The notes beneath the pieces were generated by a model. The model saw only the letters and a list, made by a program, of their open reading frames with translations. It did not search any database and had not been told where the DNA came from. Shown piece by piece: positions 1 to 5,254 of a stretch of 5,254 bases of DNA (positions within the stretch are counted from its first letter, which is position 1; each line of letters opens with the position of its first letter). This DNA comes from Sphingobacterium sp. UBA6711 (GTDB taxonomy: Bacteria > Bacteroidota > Bacteroidia > Sphingobacteriales > Sphingobacteriaceae): NCBI GenBank assembly GCA_002454415.1, contig DKIT01000001.1, positions 29,283 through 34,536 on the forward strand, in the 5' to 3' direction. Position numbers and translations under genes: made by a program.

Positions 1-2301
1 ACCAGTGGATGAAGGTAATGTCACGTCCTTTTGTAGGAGGTCAGTTGTAACCCGATTATATAGCTCACCCGTAAATTGAAGTCTATTTTTAAAGAAAGAA
101 AGGTCTACACCAAAATCGGTTTGGGTTATTGTCTCCCATTTAAGATTATCCAATTGAATGGATACTGGTCCCACAGCAGTCATATCAATATAGCCTGGAG
201 TGAGCGGCTGAAAAGTACCTAAATAGGTAAAAGCACCGGAAGGCGCATTACCACTTTTTCCCCAGCTAAAGCGAAGTTTCGCCGTACTGATAAGGCCTAA
301 TTTTTTAATAAAATCTTCATCACCGAGATGCCAGGCAGCACCGATAGAAGGAAATCCTTTCCAACGATGTTGTGCAGATAGACTGGAATTGGCCTCCCAA
401 CGGTATGTACCACTGACGATATAACGATCCTTATAAGCGTAATGCAAACTGGAAATCGCACCGATATTCCGTGTTTTAGAATTTCCCGACCCCATATTCA
501 CGACGGCCCCTCCGGCGGTTGGATCACTTAAGGACGATGACGCGTTTCCTGATGTCTCACTGGCATAGCTAAACTTTCGTGCTTCATTTGTCTGCAATAA
601 GCCTGTGGCAACAATGTTATGCTCTTTGATCTTTTTATTGAATATAAATTTATTCTCCGTGTTCAGGTATAACTCATCTGATAACATGTCTGATCCCCTA
701 TTAAAGAAAGGGTCGGTCCAGATAACACCGGTAACAGCCTGCGGCAAATATTTTCGATTTTTCGTTGACCTGGTGTCAAAACCGACAGTACCAATATATT
801 GCAACTCGGGCACGATATTATATATTCCACGAAAGACAACCCTAGCTTGTTCACCAATAGTATTGTTGATTGATTCGTTCACCATCGCCACAGGATTGAA
901 CATTTGGTTATCTCCAAATGAACCCTGAAAGTTGATCCTTGGCGTAAAGTATTGATCTGTATATTGGCCATCCTCTCCGATGACGTAAGGACTCATATTT
1001 GGCATTTTCGTCATCGCCATACCTCTTGGTGTACTTACATCTTCACCCGTCCAAAAATTCTTCCGATCGCTAATGGAATAGGACATGTCGGCATTGACAT
1101 TAAATTTATTGGAAAATTTATAATTGAGACTCAACAGTGAATTATAGCGATTCAGTTTGGTTCCTTTTGTTGTTCCCACATCATTTAAGAAACCGAGCGA
1201 CAGCCTGTAGGTGGCTTTATCTCCTCCGCCACTAATCGAAAGCGAATTATCTTCGAAATGTCCCACCTGTGTCACCTGTTCAAGCCAATTGGTATTTTGA
1301 TTATACTCATTAAAATAGACCCATGATGGATCATATTTAATTTCGTTGGTATTATAGAGTAAATTGAGGTATGGTAACGCGGAAGTATATCCTAGATCAT
1401 TTACTGAATTCCAAACGGCATCCTGTACCAGAGCGACATATTGCCCCCCATTTAACATAGGGATTGTTTCAGCTTCACGCTTAACATCCAATTTACTGGA
1501 CAATGCAAATTGGGTTTTACCCTTCCGTCCTTTTTTTGTCGTAAAGAGTAAAACACCGTTTGCACCTTTGGACCCCCAAATAGCAGTCGCCGCAGCGTCT
1601 TTCAACACTTCAATTGATTCAATATCGTTGGGAGAAATATTAACCAGCCCACCAAAATCCTCATCATTTGCAGTTGAGAAGTTAAAATCGCTGCCTATGG
1701 ATGTTGGATAAGGAATACCATCAACGACAATCAGCGGTTCTGAATTACCATTCAAAGAAGATGTTCCTCTAATCCGGATAGAACTTCTTGCTCCTGGATC
1801 TGCGCTAGCGACGATATCAACATTTGCCAGCCTACCTTGTAATCCACTTTCAATAGAAGCAAAAGGTAGTGCTTCCAACTCTTTCATATCAAAGCGTTCT
1901 GTCGCCGAAACTTGATTCCGGTAGTTGATACCCATACTATTTTTAGTATTGGCTTTCTCTTTTGTAACCACAACCTCGTCAATCATACGATCATCTTTAA
2001 CGAGCTTGATGGTTACAGTTGCCTGTCCATTAAATGGAATTTTTGTGGTCTTATAACCTATACAGGCAGCGACAATAGTTAGACCTTCACCAGAGGGAAC
2101 CGCAATGGTGAACTGGCCTAAATTATCCGTTGAAGCGCCCATCAGACTTCGATTATCCTTGTTTTCGATATAAACGGAAGCCCCTGCCAAAGGTGTATTT
2201 TGCCCACTTTGAACATTCCCTGTCAAGACTTTTGCCCGTTGCCCAAAAGCTGGCAGCACAAAAGCAATGCAGGTAATCATTAAAAATATATTTAGCTTCA
2301 T
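1..2301 (-). CDS. SusC/RagA-family TonB-dependent outer-membrane receptor (3' end beyond window)
   Basis: This is an outer-membrane, TonB-energised importer of the SusC family, which normally pairs with a SusD lipoprotein to take up oligosaccharides or peptides. The frame is open for 767 codons and runs off the window at position 1; family members usually have about 950-1050 residues, so the last part of the barrel is missing only because of the window edge. Residues 1-20 form a signal peptide, with likely cleavage after AFG before Gln21. Residues about 25-100 are a carboxypeptidase-regulatory-like beta-sandwich (PLAGASVYIENK, then GQFTIAVPSG). A TonB box, EVVVT, lies at 109-113. The plug spans about 125-255 and shows GLQGRLANVDI, RIRGTSSLNG, VVDGIP, SPNDIESIEVLKDAAATAIW and GSKGANGV; beta-barrel sequence follows. 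There is no N-terminal STN domain, so direct FecR/sigma-type signalling is unlikely. The start is firm: an in-frame TGA lies eight codons upstream and there is no earlier start. Family assignment is very secure; the substrate is unknown. Confidence 0.97.
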   Translation of the reverse strand, partial: MKLNIFLMITCIAFVLPAFGQRAKVLTGNVQSGQNTPLAGASVYIENKDNRSLMGASTDNLGQFTIAVPSGEGLTIVAACIGYKTTKIPFNGQATVTIKLVKDDRMIDEVVVTKEKANTKNSMGINYRNQVSATERFDMKELEALPFASIESGLQGRLANVDIVASADPGARSSIRIRGTSSLNGNSEPLIVVDGIPYPTSIGSDFNFSTANDEDFGGLVNISPNDIESIEVLKDAAATAIWGSKGANGVLLFTTKKGRKGKTQFALSSKLDVKREAETIPMLNGGQYVALVQDAVWNSVNDLGYTSALPYLNLLYNTNEIKYDPSWVYFNEYNQNTNWLEQVTQVGHFEDNSLSISGGGDKATYRLSLGFLNDVGTTKGTKLNRYNSLLSLNYKFSNKFNVNADMSYSISDRKNFWTGEDVSTPRGMAMTKMPNMSPYVIGEDGQYTDQYFTPRINFQGSFGDNQMFNPVAMVNESINNTIGEQARVVFRGIYNIVPELQYIGTVGFDTRSTKNRKYLPQAVTGVIWTDPFFNRGSDMLSDELYLNTENKFIFNKKIKEHNIVATGLLQTNEARKFSYASETSGNASSSLSDPTAGGAVVNMGSGNSKTRNIGAISSLHYAYKDRYIVSGTYRWEANSSLSAQHRWKGFPSIGAAWHLGDEDFIKKLGLISTAKLRFSWGKSGNAPSGAFTYLGTFQPLTPGYIDMTAVGPVSIQLDNLKWETITQTDFGVDLSFFKNRLQFTGELYNRVTTDLLQKDVTLPSSTG
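1963..1977 (-). other. TonB box (EVVVT) of the SusC-like receptor
   Basis: Residues 109-113 (Glu-Val-Val-Val-Thr) follow the regulatory-like domain and the stretch DDRMID, and directly precede the plug. In SusC proteins this hydrophobic segment is where TonB docks to drive transport. Its position and sequence match the family pattern, which suggests a functional energised transporter. Confidence 0.75.
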
Positions 2302-2318
2302 GAATTTTAGTTTATGGT

Positions 2319-2343
2319 AATGAAATCAGTTGAAATGAAATCA
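2319..2343. repeat. Two exact 10-base direct repeats in the FAS1-susC spacer
   Basis: The ten bases aatgaaatca (TGATTTCATT in the coding direction) occur at 2319-2328 and again at 2334-2343, separated by five bases. The pair fills most of the 45-base gap between the FAS1 gene stop and the susC start. The 15-base period is not a helical turn multiple, and I see no hairpin. It could be a regulator or RNA-binding site in the susC leader, or a chance duplication in AT-rich DNA. No function is assigned. Confidence 0.4.
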
Positions 2344-2346
2344 TGA

Positions 2347-4545
2347 CTATGGCTTTAAAAGTTTGTTAATATGATAAACCGCTCCATCGTTAAATACTTG
2401 TGGCAGATATTCCACGATCGGAATGCTCGTGCCATCCGAATCTTCCAGACGCAAGCTTGTCCCCAGGTCAACTAAGGTAAGCTGCCTATATATATTATAC
2501 CCTGTTCTCCGTGTGGTATTCCAGGTTCCTTGAACAGCAAAACCAGGGAAAGGATAATCCCCAATAGAATTGTCAGGAACGGAAACAAAATAAGATTTAA
2601 GATATTCTGCCAGGGCTGTTTTATCTGTTGGAATCAGACCCGTAGCTAGACCTGACAAGACCGTCGCGTTATCCGGTGCGAACAAAATAAAACGATTGCC
2701 AAAAAGAAAGGAAAGAGAACTGCCTGCATCAATCATACCTGCTTTAGCCAGTAACTTCGAAAATTCGGCATATTTATTTAGAGGATTGCTACTTGTTTCA
2801 GCCCCAATTAGCGTAAATTTGATGGTCCGTGTTTCTCCCAACAAGGTTTGCGCTACTTCAAAACTCTTTCCATTATACCAGCTTCCACTGAGTGACATTA
2901 CGGATACAGGCTCATTACCATTATATGTTGCCGTCGAATACAGCCCCCCATCTTTCGTGAATATATAGTTATATGGATTTCGAGTCCGGTATACCTTCGT
3001 ACCTGCCAAATTGGTGATATCATCGTATACAATATGATCGGAAACAAAAAGCTCTTGCTGACGTTGCGACATAGCTACTTTAACACCATCGTTATTTTGG
3101 ATCTGCACCTCTTCATCTCCGAATACCAAAGGGCTACCTTCATTCCAGAAGATATAGCTATCACCATAAAGAGTACTTAGAATTTCTTCATCGGATGGAA
3201 TCAACAGCGTGTAACGTATATCTCGACTCGCTAACGTTTTGTACATTCCCGAGTTATAAAGCATGTACATAAAGATTTTATATTTCGGATTGACCAATAC
3301 GGGTCCGGTCACACTATTAAAAGCTTCGGGAATTAAGACTTTATTTAAACCATAAAATGTTCCATTGGAGGCAATTGCTTTATCTCCCACATCCGACTGT
3401 GTATTGAAAACAATAGGAATTCCATCGACTGTTTTGATATCTGGATTTTTACCGATCTCAGCAGGAAAGACCACGTTTCCCGCATATACATGGTTTCGTA
3501 GCATCATTGCCAGAGGCAACATGTCCACATCTTTCATGGAAGGGTAATAGGCTTTAAAATATTGACTAAAGAAAGTAGACAAAGCTTGATTGTTGGGCGC
3601 AAATACATTAAAAGCTTTATACGAAAGATCTCCCAGATTGGCGTAGTCTGGGATACCTGATTCACCATTATACGACCATTCTGAAGCAATTGCGGGTAAG
3701 GCACCATGATTAACTAAAAATAAGGAGTCTCCTGCCGCTGCATAGTTTATACTCGCTTGTTCATCATACGTATAATTTCGAAAACGATCATAAACAGATA
3801 AAAAATCCTTGTAGGTCGCACTTTGAGCCAAACGTTCATAAATGGTTGGTAAGGGAGCAATTACCTGATCGACCACATACACATAACCATTATCCGCAGG
3901 AATATCATATTCCGTAATTCCGGCATTCGAGACATTAAAACCATTCGCTCCAGACCAACTTTCTGATCCGAAAAAATACTCATAATTCTGCTTCGCATCA
4001 ATTCCTTTCGTTTGAAAATGTGTTGTCGAAAGAATGGGCACAAATCGGTCCTTATGATATACTTTTTTCAACTTTCCGTCTGTTGCATCAATTTCTTCAC
4101 TGATAGAATCCTGACTCCTGGTACGATGCTTATAATACAGACCTGCAAAAGCAGGTTGTACATTTTGGCTCCCTTGTGGTTGATAATTCATCAGTCGACT
4201 CTTATCATAGGAATAATAAATAAGATGATAACCGATAATCTTTTTCAGTTCATTGATAGGGATCTGTTCTATTGAGGTCAGGTTTCTGTCCTTCAGATAG
4301 TTCAAAAACACTGGATCGCTAGGCGCAAAGACGGACACGATTGTCTTGCCATTCAATATTTCTTTAAAACCAGCACGTTCGACCCCTTTTAAAAAAATGG
4401 AGAATTCTTTGCGATTGTCCAAAACCTCCCAAACATTGCCTTTCAGCCAATCTGGTCTCTCATAGTGCGAGACAAGTTCCTTTTTGGAACAGGAATACGA
4501 ACAGGCTAAACAGACACCAATAAAATAGATGAATAGTCTTTTCAT
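2347..4545 (-). CDS. Surface or periplasmic lipoprotein with four FAS1 (fasciclin) domains
   Basis: This is a complete 732-residue protein. The N-terminus is a short lipoprotein signal: Lys2-Arg3, a hydrophobic core, then Cys15 and Cys19; Cys19 followed by SKKE is the likelier lipidated residue. Four FAS1 folds follow at roughly 37-232, 233-407, 419-570 and 587-732. Each has the first conserved FAS1 strand: VFAPSDPVF (72-80), VFAPNNQAL (314-322), LLIPSDEEI (447-455) and LFAPDNATV (621-629). Each closes with an [N/D]-G turn and terminal strand: NGYVYVVDQVIAP (219-231), NGTFYGLNKVLIP (394-406), NGKSFEVAQTLL (558-569) and DGAVYHINKLLKP (720-732). The Tyr-His motif is intact in domain 1 (106-107) and altered in the others. 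FAS1 domains are known for cell adhesion and ligand binding, not catalysis. The gene lies 77 bases after a lyase gene and 45 bases before susC, so a surface capture or adhesion role in the same uptake system is inferred. The start is supported by the signal sequence; no Shine-Dalgarno is visible. Confidence 0.93.
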   Translation of the reverse strand: MKRLFIYFIGVCLACSYSCSKKELVSHYERPDWLKGNVWEVLDNRKEFSIFLKGVERAGFKEILNGKTIVSVFAPSDPVFLNYLKDRNLTSIEQIPINELKKIIGYHLIYYSYDKSRLMNYQPQGSQNVQPAFAGLYYKHRTRSQDSISEEIDATDGKLKKVYHKDRFVPILSTTHFQTKGIDAKQNYEYFFGSESWSGANGFNVSNAGITEYDIPADNGYVYVVDQVIAPLPTIYERLAQSATYKDFLSVYDRFRNYTYDEQASINYAAAGDSLFLVNHGALPAIASEWSYNGESGIPDYANLGDLSYKAFNVFAPNNQALSTFFSQYFKAYYPSMKDVDMLPLAMMLRNHVYAGNVVFPAEIGKNPDIKTVDGIPIVFNTQSDVGDKAIASNGTFYGLNKVLIPEAFNSVTGPVLVNPKYKIFMYMLYNSGMYKTLASRDIRYTLLIPSDEEILSTLYGDSYIFWNEGSPLVFGDEEVQIQNNDGVKVAMSQRQQELFVSDHIVYDDITNLAGTKVYRTRNPYNYIFTKDGGLYSTATYNGNEPVSVMSLSGSWYNGKSFEVAQTLLGETRTIKFTLIGAETSSNPLNKYAEFSKLLAKAGMIDAGSSLSFLFGNRFILFAPDNATVLSGLATGLIPTDKTALAEYLKSYFVSVPDNSIGDYPFPGFAVQGTWNTTRRTGYNIYRQLTLVDLGTSLRLEDSDGTSIPIVEYLPQVFNDGAVYHINKLLKP
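4489..4545 (-). other. Lipoprotein signal peptide of the FAS1 protein
   Basis: Residues 1-19 consist of a basic start (MKR), a hydrophobic core (LFIYFIGVCLA) and three cysteines at 12, 15 and 19. Cys19 sits in SYSC-SKKE, resembling many Bacteroidota lipoproteins; Cys15 (CLA-C) is an alternative. Neither has a perfect Leu-x-x-Cys lipobox. The residues after Cys19 (SKKE) are basic rather than the acidic run of known surface-export signals, so display on the outer face cannot be read from the sequence. Confidence 0.7.
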
Positions 4546-4622
4546 AAAAAATTTAAATGTGCCAAGTTATTATTACTGGCATTGGTTTATAATTGTGGTT
4601 GATGATAGCACGTTAAACTATC
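4546..4622 (-). other. 77-base AT-rich spacer between the lyase and FAS1 genes
   Basis: This gap carries no gene. In the coding direction it is AT-rich and ends in a T run just before the ATG at 4545, with no GGAGG-like ribosome site, which is normal for Bacteroidota. TAACTTGG near 4561-4568 differs by one base from the Bacteroidota -7 element TAnnTTTG, but I find no partner TTTG about 20 bases upstream. A weak inverted repeat (GCCA...TGGC, 4561-4580) has a stem of only four pairs. An internal promoter is possible but unsupported, so the genes may simply be co-transcribed. Confidence 0.4.
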
Positions 4623-5254
4623 TCATTTTTGGGCGAGCAGGATCAAATAAGCTTCCAAATTGAGATAGCCTTTGAACAACTGATGATTACTTAACCGCAA
4701 CGCATCTGCACTATTGTTTTTATCGAGTTTTAACTTTTCTTCCCACACATCTGGTATGCCATCGTTATCCGAATCTAACGGGATGTCAGCTCCTTCAAAA
4801 ATACCCAAACCACCATTCTCCAGTGGTAAGTCAGATTCTCGATAGGTATAAAAGCCCAAAGTGCCTTTACTTTGTAGCTCCTTAATCAAAAAAGCATCTA
4901 CCTGGTCTCTTTGAGGTAAAATGGCGCCGACATTACTGATCAGATAGGTATAGGCATCTTTCGCACTTAGTTTAGGCCGCAAGGAAGGATAAGAAGTGTA
5001 AAAGTCAGCGGTTTTAAAATTATCGGTTCCAATACCGGGGTACCAAGCTTCCGTAGCTTCAATGAGTTGGCCATCCAATGTGCCATTTTGGTTGTTATCG
5101 AAGTAGTTACCCGATTGATACAGATTGAAATTTCCATTTCCTCTTGAGAATGGAGTACTTTTGGTCTTGGGTGTTGAGGGCCCGCCAACAAAATAATTGT
5201 TCACTATCGTGACATTTGACTCTCCGGAAGATTCTCCACCTAAAATGTAGGCAT
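4623..5254 (-). CDS. Pectate-lyase-like (PL1-type) secreted beta-helix protein, C-terminal part (5' end beyond window)
   Basis: The frame is open from the window edge, giving 209 residues before a TGA stop. The first residues (AYILGGESSGESNVTIVNNY, then FVGGPSTP) and GNYFDNNQNGTLDG (48-61) match the last beta-helix turns of polysaccharide lyase family 1 proteins. The segment AKDAYTYLISNVGAILPQRD (97-116) followed by QVDAFLIKEL is the characteristic C-terminal region of Bacteroidota pectate lyases. After that come an acidic calcium-loop motif, DSDNDGIPDVWE (160-171), and the closing GYLNLEAYLILLAQK. Family members cleave polygalacturonate by calcium-dependent beta-elimination outside the cytoplasm. 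The signal peptide and catalytic residues are off the window, so activity cannot be judged. A GTG at 5204 is an internal valine, not the start. The gene is followed in the same direction by the FAS1 lipoprotein gene and susC, consistent with degradation feeding an import system. The family call is good; the exact substrate is open. Confidence 0.85.
   Translation of the reverse strand, partial: AYILGGESSGESNVTIVNNYFVGGPSTPKTKSTPFSRGNGNFNLYQSGNYFDNNQNGTLDGQLIEATEAWYPGIGTDNFKTADFYTSYPSLRPKLSAKDAYTYLISNVGAILPQRDQVDAFLIKELQSKGTLGFYTYRESDLPLENGGLGIFEGADIPLDSDNDGIPDVWEEKLKLDKNNSADALRLSNHQLFKGYLNLEAYLILLAQK
4740..4775 (-). other. Calcium-binding loop (thrombospondin type 3/EF-hand-like) in the lyase tail
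   Basis: DSDNDGIPDVWE has acidic or amide ligands at alternating positions (D-x-D-x-D-G-x-x-D-x-x-E), the pattern of dockerin-like and thrombospondin type 3 calcium loops. The same DGxPDxWE motif is common at the C-terminal end of secreted Bacteroidota lyases, usually followed by a GYxNLExYL ending as seen here. It probably stabilises the C-terminal tail outside the cell. Calcium binding is inferred from the motif only. Confidence 0.7.

Noticed and set aside
663..857. Minus-strand 64-codon open frame
   Set aside because: It is an out-of-frame shadow within the SusC barrel region, with no family resemblance.
605..1711. Plus-strand open frames at 605-928, 952-1140 and 1364-1711
   Set aside because: They lie entirely inside the SusC coding sequence on the opposite strand, give low-complexity, unrecognisable proteins, and the minus frame shows clear family motifs throughout.
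1..2301. SusC-like gene as a truncated pseudogene
   Set aside because: There is no stop or frameshift in 767 codons; it is incomplete only because the window ends.
2696..4275. Plus-strand open frames at 2696-2968, 3365-3547 and 4012-4275, and the minus frame at 3861-4043
   Set aside because: All are embedded in the four-FAS1 lipoprotein gene, which is supported along its full length by FAS1 motifs.
4561..4586. Possible intergenic terminator hairpin between the lyase and FAS1 genes
   Set aside because: The inverted repeat has only about four base pairs with a ten-base loop and no directly following T run, too weak to call.
4967..5191. Minus-strand 74-codon open frame
   Set aside because: It overlaps the lyase gene in another frame; the lyase frame carries conserved family motifs across the same bases.
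5202..5204. GTG as the start codon of a 193-residue protein
   Set aside because: The frame continues upstream to the window edge, and the upstream residues (ILGGESSGESNVTI) are the expected lyase beta-helix sequence, so this GTG encodes an internal valine.

Overview
The window looks like a piece of a Bacteroidota chromosome, most likely from a Sphingobacterium/Pedobacter-type organism. The reasons are a SusC/RagA-family TonB-linked outer-membrane protein, a Bacteroidota-style lipoprotein, moderately AT-rich DNA, and start codons preceded by AT-rich leaders without a Shine-Dalgarno sequence. All recognisable genes are on the minus strand and read from high to low coordinates in one direction.

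In transcription order there are three genes. (1) 5254-4623 is the C-terminal 209 residues of a secreted pectate-lyase-like parallel beta-helix protein (polysaccharide lyase family 1 type), ending in a calcium-loop tail; its N-terminus lies off the window. (2) 4545-2347 is a complete 732-residue lipoprotein built from four consecutive FAS1 (fasciclin) domains. (3) 2301-1 is the first 767 residues of a SusC-like TonB-dependent receptor, covering signal peptide, carboxypeptidase-regulatory-like domain, TonB box, plug and most of the barrel; its C-terminus and any SusD partner lie off the window. The spacers are 77 and 45 bases. The 45-base spacer carries a 10-base exact direct repeat. I see no RNA gene, insertion sequence, CRISPR array or convincing terminator.

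A reasonable model is a polysaccharide-utilisation-type locus: a lyase cleaves a uronate-containing polymer outside the cell, a surface FAS1 lipoprotein adheres to or captures something, and a SusC channel imports the product. Only the protein families are read from the sequence. The substrate, the role of the FAS1 protein and co-transcription are inferred. The most interesting point is a four-FAS1 lipoprotein sitting between a lyase and a SusC receptor, where an accessory glycan-binding protein might be expected.
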